Shown: piece by piece, positions 10,983 through 19,307 of the stretch
Position numbering within the stretch: the first letter of the stretch is position 1
How the letters are laid out: each line of letters opens with the position of its first letter
Assembly: GCA_030653435.1 (NCBI GenBank)
Contig: JAURZI010000014.1
Span: 1 to 64,000, forward strand
Origin: Methylovulum sp.
GTDB lineage: Bacteria; Pseudomonadota; Gammaproteobacteria; Methylococcales; Methylomonadaceae
Direction: 5' to 3'
Length of the DNA stretch: 64,000 nucleotides
The notes under the pieces: generated by a model
Seen by the model: the letters and a program-made list of their open reading frames with translations, nothing else
What the model was told of the DNA's origin: nothing
The model's database searches: none
Position numbers and translations under genes: made by a program

Positions 10983-13253
10983 CTACAGCAAACTCAGCTT
11001 CGCTTTCAGCCAAAACGTCGTCGCTTCCAGCGCCGGCGTTCCGGGGGACACGAAACTGTTTGCGTTATTATTCATCGGGTACAAATTATTTTCACCGAGT
11101 ATGTTTTTAACGCTCAACGATAATTCCAGCCGTTCCCAGGGACTATAGAGTACGCCAGCGCTTAACAGATGCCCTCCATCAGCCCTCATGCCGGTCGTTG
11201 CATACCAGTCGCTGTAATACAGATAATTGACGCCGAAACTGACTTGCTGCAAGGCATGCCAAGTGATATTCAAGCGGGTTACATTCTGGGGGGTTGCCCG
11301 TAATTGGCCCGTTTTTGTAATATACATGCTGCCTATGTTTTGTTGGCTGACCGACAAGACATCGACATAAGCATGGCTGGCAGTTACATGGAACGGCCCG
11401 GCGACATAATGGAGGCTGGCTTCAAAACCCAGCTGGTCAATGCTGCCGTCATTGTTTTTAAAAAACCAGTAGTTGTTTGCACTGCCCGGAACATCGCTGC
11501 CTATCGGCGGCACTACGACCCCCAGATCATTACCGTGAATCGCCGCGACGCCAATAATGTTTTTAACCTGGTTATAAAACACCACGTTTTCCCATTGCCA
11601 GTGCGGGCTAAAATGCTGGTTGAAGGCCAGCTCAAACGTCTCCAGTTTTTCAGGCTGGATAGCCGACAAATTTTCGTACCCCGGTATGTTTGCACGACTG
11701 ACCTTGTCGAAATTACCCTCACTAAGCAGGCCGTCATTCCGAAAGCCACCACTGTAATTTAAACCCACTGCACCGCGAAACCCTTGGCTGTAAGAAACCC
11801 GAAACTGCCCGTCTTGCCATGGATAATAAAAAAAACCTAAACGCGGCGACAGGTTTTCACCCCAGTTTTTATGATGGTCGTAACGTATGCCGCCGAATAA
11901 GGTCAGGCTATCATTGAGGACGTAATTGTCTTCGGCAAATAAACTGTACACATCAATATTATTCGGATAGACAAAAGTGTTGCTTTGCTTGAGGGCATCC
12001 AGCATGGCCCGATTTTGGTCAGACATGATATTAACGATGAAATTGTCGCCGTTGGCATTGTTTTCGCCCAAATCATACTGATGAAATTCCGAGCCTAAAG
12101 CCAGCGTATTACCTTGCCATAAATCCTTCAGGCGCAACACAGCCTGTAATCCGTAACGGTTTTCGCGGGTGCCACCTGAAACGGCATTTGCCATTACTGA
12201 ATGCAAGGTGTAATCATCCACGGTCACATCCGCTTTGGTATCCAATTCCACCCCCGGATGAATGTCCCAGCGATGCGACAGGCCGATATAGGTGAGGGAT
12301 TGTTCGAGCTGGTCGCGGTCATAATAAAAATTATACAGATCACGGGTCTGGTCGGTATGAAGCACATCAATATTCAATTTCTGGTAACGAAAATGTCCAA
12401 AAAGACTGAGATTGTCCGAACGCTTTAAACGATGCCCGGCATCGGCAACAAAACCGCCTGAGCTCCCAAGAAACGCCTTGCTTTCCGCCCAGCCTTCGTC
12501 GCGCAAGGCCTGTCCGTCATAATCGTTTTCACTGATGTGCAAGTAAGCGTCATGGCTTCCATTATTAAACGCATACTCCATACCGCCTTGCCAAGCATTA
12601 TTTAAACCGGCTCCGGCCAGTAAATTGGCTTTGCTTTGCTTGCAGCCCTGCACCAACTGTTCGGCATTGCGGGTAACGATATTAATGACCCCCAGCAAAG
12701 CGCCTTGCCCTAAAGTCACTGATCCTGGGCCGCGGATCACTTCGATGCGTTCAATCCAGTCAAAACTATTGCCGTTGAGAATGGCATCCGGCGGCCCCAT
12801 AAACCATTCGGCATTAAGGTTATGCCCGTTCAACAGCATCATTACCTTGGAATTATTATCAGCCGCCAAGCCCCTGAATGACGCTATCGTGTCATCCTGG
12901 TCTTCCACTGTGAAAAAGCCGGGAACATAAGTCGTTAACGCCTCGCTTAAAGTGCGTGCACCGCTCAATTGCAATTGTTCATGAGTGACGACGGTCACCG
13001 AAGCCGGCTGCTTGTCGGGATCCGTAGACACCTTGGAAGCGACGCCTACCCCTGTTTCCAGCAATTGTTCCAACGGCAGTTTTAGCAAGTCGTCGAAAGA
13101 TGCGTCACAATCGGCCCATAATCCCTGTGAGTAGACCAACAAAACCAATACGGACAATGTCTTCAGCCACCGCTGCCTGACAACTACGGCCAGTATTTGA
13201 GAGCCAATAATATCCATTAAACTTCTGCTATTGATGTGATTCTTGTGCCGCAA
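10983..13253 (-). CDS. TonB-dependent outer-membrane receptor
   Basis: A 756-residue receptor. After a signal region (LKTLSVLVLLVYSQGLWA) comes a short segment (DLLKLPLEQLLETGVGVASK) typical of this receptor subgroup. The plug domain follows (QPASVTVVTHEQLQLSGA, VMMLLNGHNLNAE, IERIEVIRGPGSVTLG, GVINIVTRN), then a 22-strand-type barrel ending in an aromatic-containing terminal strand (FWLKAKLSLL). It imports a ligand across the outer membrane with TonB energy; the ligand cannot be read from sequence. The start may be the ATG at 13217. It is the first gene of the receptor-YfiR-kinase-regulator series and resembles the receptor at 43958-46126 in having a YfiR gene directly downstream. Confidence 0.92.
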   Translation of the reverse strand: MRHKNHINSRSLMDIIGSQILAVVVRQRWLKTLSVLVLLVYSQGLWADCDASFDDLLKLPLEQLLETGVGVASKVSTDPDKQPASVTVVTHEQLQLSGARTLSEALTTYVPGFFTVEDQDDTIASFRGLAADNNSKVMMLLNGHNLNAEWFMGPPDAILNGNSFDWIERIEVIRGPGSVTLGQGALLGVINIVTRNAEQLVQGCKQSKANLLAGAGLNNAWQGGMEYAFNNGSHDAYLHISENDYDGQALRDEGWAESKAFLGSSGGFVADAGHRLKRSDNLSLFGHFRYQKLNIDVLHTDQTRDLYNFYYDRDQLEQSLTYIGLSHRWDIHPGVELDTKADVTVDDYTLHSVMANAVSGGTRENRYGLQAVLRLKDLWQGNTLALGSEFHQYDLGENNANGDNFIVNIMSDQNRAMLDALKQSNTFVYPNNIDVYSLFAEDNYVLNDSLTLFGGIRYDHHKNWGENLSPRLGFFYYPWQDGQFRVSYSQGFRGAVGLNYSGGFRNDGLLSEGNFDKVSRANIPGYENLSAIQPEKLETFELAFNQHFSPHWQWENVVFYNQVKNIIGVAAIHGNDLGVVVPPIGSDVPGSANNYWFFKNNDGSIDQLGFEASLHYVAGPFHVTASHAYVDVLSVSQQNIGSMYITKTGQLRATPQNVTRLNITWHALQQVSFGVNYLYYSDWYATTGMRADGGHLLSAGVLYSPWERLELSLSVKNILGENNLYPMNNNANSFVSPGTPALEATTFWLKAKLSLL

Positions 13254-13509
13254 CCGAATATTAACGGCGGCAATGTCCGCACTGATAATAAGCTAAGGCC
13301 GCATGCCAAGCAAGGCAGATATAAGCCGGAATGGTTTACAATGACCCCATGCCGTCTATTGCCGCCTATCCTGGCATATTAAGGATGCCCGCTGGCGGGA
13401 AAAATTTCTGGATGCCCTGCCATTCGTCCAAGGTTTCGTCCCGGTTTTACTGTATATTTGCCGAACCGACCGAAAGCCATGCTATTTTCCTACTGAAACG
13501 ATCCTCGCC

Positions 13510-14211
13510 ATGCCCATCATCCAACTTAACCATGTGCATAAAGCTTATCAGCTTGGGCAACTGAAACATGCCGTGTTGCATGATATTTCCCTAACCATAG
13601 ACATCGGCGAATTTGTCGCGATAGTGGGCCCTTCAGGCAATGGCAAATCGACGTTGCTGAATCTGTTAACCGGCATAGACCGCGCTTGCCAGGGTGAAAT
13701 CATCGTCAACGGCAGCGCCCTACAGCTTTTGCGCGAAGAACAATTATCCGTCTGGCGCGGCTCTAATGTCGGCATTGTGTTTCAGTTTTTTCAGCTGTTG
13801 CCGTCATTAAACCTGCTGCAAAATGTAATGTTGCCTATGGATTTTGCCGGGGTGATAGCTAAACGTGAACGTCTCGACAGGGCGCGTTATTTGCTCGATT
13901 TGGTTGGGCTGGGCGCTAACCTGAAACAACTGCCTAGTCAGGTTTCGGGCGGACAACAGCAACGTGCGGCAATAGCACGGGCTTTGGCCAACGACCCTAA
14001 ACTGGTAGTCGCCGACGAGCCTACCGGCAATCTCGATAGCGCTACTGCGGATGCGGTGTTTGAACTTTTTACACAATTGAACCGGCAAGGCAAAACCCTG
14101 GTCATGGTGACCCATAATGAAACACTGGCAGCGGCGGCAACGCGCCGCATCACGATACATTCAGGCCGCATCCATGACGACCAACCCCATTTCAGGCCGC
14201 AATCCCATTGA
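13510..14211 (+). CDS. ABC transporter ATP-binding protein (LolD/MacB type)
   Basis: A 233-residue ATPase with Walker A GPSGNGKST, Q-loop FQFFQLLPSLN, signature VSGGQQQR, Walker B LVVADEPTGNLDS and switch His in VMVTHNETLA. The signature and the NLDS D-loop place it with the LolD/MacB/FtsE group, which powers FtsX-type permeases for lipoprotein handling, peptide or drug export, or mechanotransmission. The permease gene overlaps it by 4 bp. The frame is open upstream to 13331 but the family N-terminus (MPIIQLNHVHKAYQ) begins here. Confidence 0.93.
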   Translation: MPIIQLNHVHKAYQLGQLKHAVLHDISLTIDIGEFVAIVGPSGNGKSTLLNLLTGIDRACQGEIIVNGSALQLLREEQLSVWRGSNVGIVFQFFQLLPSLNLLQNVMLPMDFAGVIAKRERLDRARYLLDLVGLGANLKQLPSQVSGGQQQRAAIARALANDPKLVVADEPTGNLDSATADAVFELFTQLNRQGKTLVMVTHNETLAAAATRRITIHSGRIHDDQPHFRPQSH

Positions 14212-16622
14212 AGCTATTTTGGCATAAAGTCTGCTCCAACCTTACGGCGCATAAATCCCGTACCTTGTTGGCGATCTCCAGCATCGCGATAGGCCTGTTT
14301 ATCGTCGGCGCCTTGCTGGGCATGATGGACATGCAGCTAGCCGATATGGATAAGGCGCATCAGCTGTCCCGACCTTCGCATATTAACCTCATCCTTAAAT
14401 CCGATGCCGATAATGCGCTTGTCGAACATATCAAAAACATCGCTGGCGTAGCCCAGGTCGATACGCTAACGCAATGGACAGTGCGCTTTAAAACGCCAGG
14501 CAATCCTGCATGGCAAACAGGCACTGCGCTGTTTCGACCCGATTATCGGCAACAACATTTTGATCGCATGACTTTGTTGTCCGGGCAATGGCCGCAAGCC
14601 CAAAGCATAGCAGTGGAACGCTTGTCGGCAAAACAAACCGGGCTGCAACTCGGCGATGCCGTCGAATTTGCGACAACCACCGGCACGGTATTATTGACAA
14701 CCACCGGCATCATCAGGCATCCCTTTGTTAAACCGCCAGCCTTCGGCGGACAAGTGCATTTTTTTATCGCCCCGGAAACCGCCGCCCTCTTTGGCGTAGC
14801 GCCGCATAGTTTTCGCCAATTGCTGGTACAGATCAAGCCGCCGTATAACGCAGATCAGGCGCGGGCCGTCGCAGCAGCGGTACGCACCGAACTAGGCATA
14901 TCCGGCATAGGCGTCAATACCACACTATTACAAAATCCTGAACAACACTGGGGACGGCCGTTTTTTGCCGGAATTAATCTGGTATTGACGGTGATGGCCT
15001 GGGCATCGTTGGCATTGAGTTGCGTGTTGATCCTGAACACCGTCGCCGCCTTGATTACCCAGCAGACCGACCAGATCGGCATCATGAAAGCGCTAGGCGC
15101 ACGGCGCGGGCTTATCGCCAGATTGTATTTGTGCGAAGTGCTGGCGCTGGCGCTGGCGGCACTGGCCTGCGCCCTGCCCTTGGGCATGGCGGGCGCTTAT
15201 TTCAGCAGCCGCTGGCTGCTGGATCTGTTCAATATCGACATGAACGGTTTTGAATATTCCCCACGAGCTGTACTATGGACGTTAATCGGCGGCTTGCTGG
15301 CGCCACTGCTGGCGGCCTTATGGCCGATCTGGCGCGGCGCGGCGATGCCGGTACGTCAGGCGCTTGCCAGTTACGGCCTGGGGGCGGATTTTGCCGGCCA
15401 CGGTTTTGACCGTTGGCTGGAACACAAACTAAGCCGTATCCTGCCCACGCTTTATGCCGTCGCTTTAGGTAATTTATTGCGCCGCAAAGCAAGGTTGTTG
15501 TGGACGCAAAGCGTGCTCATCATTGCCGGGGTTTTGTTTATCGTCATCATGAGCCTCGCCGCATCGGTCCGGCTGACACTGGATAATGAACTGGCACGCA
15601 GCCGCTATGCCGTGCGCCTGGGATTTAGCCAGGATCAGCCTTGGGCGCTGATTGACAGGCTGGTGCGCTCGGTACCGCAGACCACCGGTGTCGAATTTTG
15701 GCGACGCTTGCCTGCCGAACTGGCCAACCACAATAAGCCATTACGCCAAGCAGGCAGCCTGGGCGCGCAAATCGTCGCTTTGCCGGTCACCAGTCGTTTA
15801 TATCAGCCTCTTATCGTCGCCGGGCGCTGGTTCGACAGTAATGACAACGGTCAAAACCGCTTGGTGTTGAACGCCGACACCGCCGAACTTAACGGCATAG
15901 CCCTGGGCGATACGCTTCAGGTGAGTGTGGCGCAAGCCGACAGTACATGGCAAGTGATAGGCCTGTATCGCTGGTTTGCCGGTTCCGCTTATACGGTTGA
16001 ACCCATATATGCACCGCTCAGCACAATACAAACGCTGACCAAACGCAACGAAACCAGTTCGTTCGCATTGCTATCCGCCAAAGTCGAAACCCTGGCGGAA
16101 GAACAAACTTACGCAGATACCTTAAAACAATTATTCCAGGACCAGCATATCAAACTGGACATCTACACAACTATTGCGAGACTGGAACAACGCCTTAACG
16201 CCGAAAACCAGTTCCGCCCCATCCTTAGCATGCTCTTGGGACTCGCAGGCCTAATCGCTGCCGTGGGTGCCATCGGTTTATCCGGGACGCTGGCCATCGG
16301 CGTCTTGCAACGCACCCGCGAAATCGGCGTGTTACGTGCAATAGGCGCAAGTTCCGCCGCGATATTTAAGCTGTTCATACTGGAAGGCGTTTTCCACGGG
16401 TTGATGGCCTGGTTAATCAGCGTACCCATCGCTTATCTGGCAGCGGGACCCTTATCCAGAGAATTGGGCGTCATCATGCTAGGCATACAACTGGACGCTG
16501 TATTTTGCTGGCTTGCGGTCTGGCTATGGCTAGCCCTGGCCTTGGTGTTAGCCATCCTGGCCGCGTATCTGCCTGCACGGCATGCGACTAAAATAGCGGT
16601 ACGCGCCAGTTTGGGGTATTGA
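14208..16622 (+). CDS. ABC transporter permease with two FtsX-like domains
   Basis: An 804-residue membrane protein. The N-terminal helix (LLAISSIAIGLFIVGALLG) is followed by a large periplasmic domain, three helices of a first FtsX core (about 260-385), another anchor helix (about 425-450), a second periplasmic domain, and a second FtsX core (about 685-800, with RTREIGVLRAIGASSAAIF). Such duplicated permeases act as one chain with the LolD-type ATPase encoded just upstream (4-bp overlap). The substrate is unknown; lipoprotein or outer-membrane component export is typical of relatives. A 10-bp hairpin at 16658-16684 ends the unit. Confidence 0.9.
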   Translation: MKLFWHKVCSNLTAHKSRTLLAISSIAIGLFIVGALLGMMDMQLADMDKAHQLSRPSHINLILKSDADNALVEHIKNIAGVAQVDTLTQWTVRFKTPGNPAWQTGTALFRPDYRQQHFDRMTLLSGQWPQAQSIAVERLSAKQTGLQLGDAVEFATTTGTVLLTTTGIIRHPFVKPPAFGGQVHFFIAPETAALFGVAPHSFRQLLVQIKPPYNADQARAVAAAVRTELGISGIGVNTTLLQNPEQHWGRPFFAGINLVLTVMAWASLALSCVLILNTVAALITQQTDQIGIMKALGARRGLIARLYLCEVLALALAALACALPLGMAGAYFSSRWLLDLFNIDMNGFEYSPRAVLWTLIGGLLAPLLAALWPIWRGAAMPVRQALASYGLGADFAGHGFDRWLEHKLSRILPTLYAVALGNLLRRKARLLWTQSVLIIAGVLFIVIMSLAASVRLTLDNELARSRYAVRLGFSQDQPWALIDRLVRSVPQTTGVEFWRRLPAELANHNKPLRQAGSLGAQIVALPVTSRLYQPLIVAGRWFDSNDNGQNRLVLNADTAELNGIALGDTLQVSVAQADSTWQVIGLYRWFAGSAYTVEPIYAPLSTIQTLTKRNETSSFALLSAKVETLAEEQTYADTLKQLFQDQHIKLDIYTTIARLEQRLNAENQFRPILSMLLGLAGLIAAVGAIGLSGTLAIGVLQRTREIGVLRAIGASSAAIFKLFILEGVFHGLMAWLISVPIAYLAAGPLSRELGVIMLGIQLDAVFCWLAVWLWLALALVLAILAAYLPARHATKIAVRASLGY

Positions 16623-16657
16623 TACGCGCGGTGCATACCCGCTGCAATCCTAACTAC

Positions 16658-16684
16658 GCCTCTGTTGTGCGGCTCAACAGAGGC
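16658..16684. terminator. Hairpin between convergent genes
   Basis: A perfect 10-bp inverted repeat (GCCTCTGTTG / CAACAGAGGC, 7-nt loop) lies between the convergent ABC permease and MFS/spermidine-synthase genes. It has no long U-run, so it may act as a weak or bidirectional terminator or as an RNA 3'-end stabiliser. Confidence 0.55.
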
Positions 16685-16715
16685 ATATCCTTGTGTTGAG
16701 CCGCCACGGCAAGCC

Positions 16716-18281
16716 CTATCTGACCAGCAACTCCGGCCCAAACCAATCCACAATAACGCGCCGGTAATGCTCGGCTTTTGCCGTTTGCAGATGTTCCAGC
16801 GGGTTCAGGTTATCGGTAAACACTACACCCACGCTGTTGTCCACTGCGAACACCCGGTCTTTCAGCCAGCGGATCTGATCCGGCAGCAAGGCTTTTGATT
16901 CAAGGTCGATAGGCTGATGGGCGGCCAGGAAAATAAAGTCGTTAAAGTCCCGACCGGGCTCGGAGATAAAAACCGATTGCTGCGGGAACACTTCGGTCAG
17001 CGTTTTTGACACGGAGGACAGCGCAACACTGTTTTCGCCATGCGAGAAACCCACGAAATTCAAGGCCAGTATGCCTTGCCCTGTCAACAAGCCGCGTAAC
17101 TGCGTTAGCGTCTCAACGGTTAATAAATGCGCGGGTTCCGAGCCGCCGGTGAAGCAATCGTGAATAATTAAATCGTAAGGGCCTTTTAGATGCCGTATTT
17201 CATAACGCGCATCGCCGACTATCGCCATGCCGGTAGGTTTGAAGCCGAAATAGTGAGTAGCCGCATCAGCGACCGCCGGGTCGATTTCCAGGGTATCGGT
17301 TTCGATGCCGTAACGATCATGCAACACCTTGGCCATGTGGCCTGCGCCTAAACCGATAATCAGTGCACGGGTCATTTTCTTGGGAGCTAACGCGGGAATT
17401 AGGCCGACAATATCCTGATAACTCAAGCGGCTTTGTCCGTCGCTAATGCCGGATGCGCCTATCGTTGACGCATCGGAAGTCAACAGCCGCAGGTCACGGG
17501 ACGGTTGGTCTATCACCCGCACCCAACCGTACAGGCTTTCGCGCTCGGACTGGATGTGAAACATATTGCCGCCGGTATAGCTATGCCCTGCCCCGACTAT
17601 TTTCGGCAACAGGCACAAACCGACTATCGCCAACACCACACTGGGCGTCACGGCAAACTGCATGCTTAATTTTTGTTGCTCATAAATAGCGACAATAATC
17701 GCCAAGACCAGCAATAACAGGCCCAGGCCGACCAGAATCTGCCGCGAACCCACCATCGGAAACAGGAAAAAACCCAAGGTTAGCGTGCCTACCACACTGC
17801 CTACGGTACTGACCGCATAGATGGAGCCGGCGCTGTTGCCGACGCCATCCAGTTTGGATGTCGCCAGTTTTATCGCAAAAGGTCCGACCATGCCCAGCAG
17901 GGTCAAGCTGGGGAAAAACAGCAGCAGCGAACTGACAAAAGCACCGGCGCGTAAGCCTAAGGGGTCGGTCGCCAGCAATACCGCACGGGTCGCCCACGGT
18001 ATCAACAACGTGAATAAGGCGGCCAGTGCGATAATCAACGATAATCCGGTACGCTTTGCCCGGTCTGCCCAGCGTCCGCCGACAAAATAGCCGACAGCCA
18101 GCGCAATCATCGTCACCGAAATCAACGATGACCAGACATAAAGACTGGCTCCGTAAAACGGCGCGATCATCCGTGTGCCTAACAGCTCTATCACCATGAC
18201 CGAAGCCCCGGTTAAAAAAACCGTCAGATAAAGGCCGGTGCGGCCAACCCTATTTAGCGTATTATTCATCATCTTTTCCAT
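16716..18281 (-). CDS. Fused MFS-type membrane domain / spermidine synthase-like protein
   Basis: A 521-residue fusion. Residues about 10-225 carry seven or so transmembrane segments (starting LYLTVFLTGASVMVIELLG, with the VIELLGTRMIAPFYG motif common to this family). Residues about 270-500 are a SpeE-like Rossmann methyltransferase fold (ALIIGLGAGHMAKVLHDRYG, DTLEIDPAVADAA, DLIIHDCFTGGSEPAHLLT). Such fusions are widespread; whether they make polyamines is unclear. It is the most downstream gene of the long minus-strand series and is separated from apbE by 92 bp, so it may or may not be co-transcribed with it. Confidence 0.9.
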   Translation of the reverse strand: MEKMMNNTLNRVGRTGLYLTVFLTGASVMVIELLGTRMIAPFYGASLYVWSSLISVTMIALAVGYFVGGRWADRAKRTGLSLIIALAALFTLLIPWATRAVLLATDPLGLRAGAFVSSLLLFFPSLTLLGMVGPFAIKLATSKLDGVGNSAGSIYAVSTVGSVVGTLTLGFFLFPMVGSRQILVGLGLLLLVLAIIVAIYEQQKLSMQFAVTPSVVLAIVGLCLLPKIVGAGHSYTGGNMFHIQSERESLYGWVRVIDQPSRDLRLLTSDASTIGASGISDGQSRLSYQDIVGLIPALAPKKMTRALIIGLGAGHMAKVLHDRYGIETDTLEIDPAVADAATHYFGFKPTGMAIVGDARYEIRHLKGPYDLIIHDCFTGGSEPAHLLTVETLTQLRGLLTGQGILALNFVGFSHGENSVALSSVSKTLTEVFPQQSVFISEPGRDFNDFIFLAAHQPIDLESKALLPDQIRWLKDRVFAVDNSVGVVFTDNLNPLEHLQTAKAEHYRRVIVDWFGPELLVR

Positions 18282-18356
18282 TGGTGTTTATGTGATAGGC
18301 GCGCCGCGCGCCTTCTTTGCAGCGTGGGGGGGCTCGTTTTAACCGCAACTCCCTTT

Positions 18357-18377
18357 GGCGCGCACGGCGCGCCCTAC
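18357..18377. repeat. GC-rich palindromic repeat, copy 1
   Basis: GGCGCGC-ACG-GCGCGCC followed by CTAC is a near-perfect palindrome. Related copies occur at 27183-27203 and 39601-39626, all ending in CCCTAC. This copy abuts the 3' end of apbE, whose TAG stop lies inside the repeat tail. It looks like a REP-like dispersed intergenic element. Confidence 0.5.
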
Positions 18378-19270
18378 AAAATTAATGAACCGCCGGTATT
18401 GCCCTGGACATCGGCCCAACAATATGGCAAGCCCAAGCCCTCCAGCCATGTGGCGCCCTGGTCTTCCTTAAGCATGGCTATCGTGGATGCGCTGCCGGCA
18501 ACAACGCAGAACTCGCCGACTACGCTGACCGAAGCCAAGTGTTTTACCGGCCAGCCGGTTTTAGGGTTAAGGACATGCCCATAGCGCACGCCATCGACGA
18601 TGAGGCAACGCTCGTAATCGCCGCTGCTGGCCAACGCCCCGTCGAACAAGGACAGTGTTTCCAGTACCGCATCTTTCCGGCGGGGATGGCGTATGCCGAT
18701 GCGCCAGGGACTGCCGTCAGCCCGCGGGCCAATAATTTTAATATCGCCGCCCAAATTGACGACGCCGTGGCGAATACCCGCAGACCAGCACAATGCCGCC
18801 GCCCTATCGACGGCGTATTCCTTGACGATGCCGCCGAAATCGATTTCCATGCCCGGTATCAGAAACTCCAGCACCGCATTATGCCAACGCAGCTTATGCC
18901 AACCTATTTTAGCCAGCAACGCCTGAATCTGACCCTCATCCGGCAAACCTTCACGGTCAAAGCGCCAAGCCCGGCGTAAAATGCCTGAGGTTATATCAAA
19001 CAAACCATCGCTTTGCTGATGGCAGGTTGCCGCATAATTCAGCAACCCGGCGGTTTCAGGATCGACGGCGATACTGCCGCCGGTTGCCGCCACACGATTG
19101 ATCTTGGCTAAAAAACTATCGTCGCGATAGCGGGAATAACGCAGTTCCAGCCGCCTGACATCGGCAACCGCAAGATCTGCCACCTGTTTCGCCCGCGTTG
19201 TGGTTTTGGCAAACAACTGAATATCACAAGGCGTGCCCATCGCCTTGAATTCATTATGATAAAACTTCAT
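18374..19270 (-). CDS. apbE: FAD:protein FMN transferase (ApbE family)
   Basis: A 298-residue ApbE-family enzyme, which attaches FMN covalently to Ser/Thr of exported or membrane flavoproteins, for example NqrB and NqrC. Landmarks: AMGTPCDIQLFAKTTT near the N-terminus, DGLFDITSGILRRAW, the catalytic-region VVNLGGDIKIIGPR, SSGDYERCL, and HVLNPKTGWPV. The start at 19270 (MKFYHNEFKAMGT) is chosen because residues encoded further upstream are unlike the family. No clear signal peptide is seen. It ends the TlpA-DUF4266-DUF3570-ApbE module and is the only apbE in the window, so it could also serve the NQR encoded 36 kb away. Confidence 0.92.
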   Translation of the reverse strand: MKFYHNEFKAMGTPCDIQLFAKTTTRAKQVADLAVADVRRLELRYSRYRDDSFLAKINRVAATGGSIAVDPETAGLLNYAATCHQQSDGLFDITSGILRRAWRFDREGLPDEGQIQALLAKIGWHKLRWHNAVLEFLIPGMEIDFGGIVKEYAVDRAAALCWSAGIRHGVVNLGGDIKIIGPRADGSPWRIGIRHPRRKDAVLETLSLFDGALASSGDYERCLIVDGVRYGHVLNPKTGWPVKHLASVSVVGEFCVVAGSASTIAMLKEDQGATWLEGLGLPYCWADVQGNTGGSLIL

Positions 19271-19307
19271 GCTTGGCTTGACCCGCCCGGTGTATGTGGG
19301 ACGACGC

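Noticed and set aside
10681-11013. 110-codon minus-strand ORF between the TonB receptor and yfiR genes
   Set aside because: It overlaps the receptor 3' end, has no domain or convincing start; reported only within the intergenic entry.
13331-13564. 77-codon plus-strand ORF upstream of the ABC ATPase
   Set aside because: Overlaps the well-supported ATPase start in another frame and lacks any family feature.
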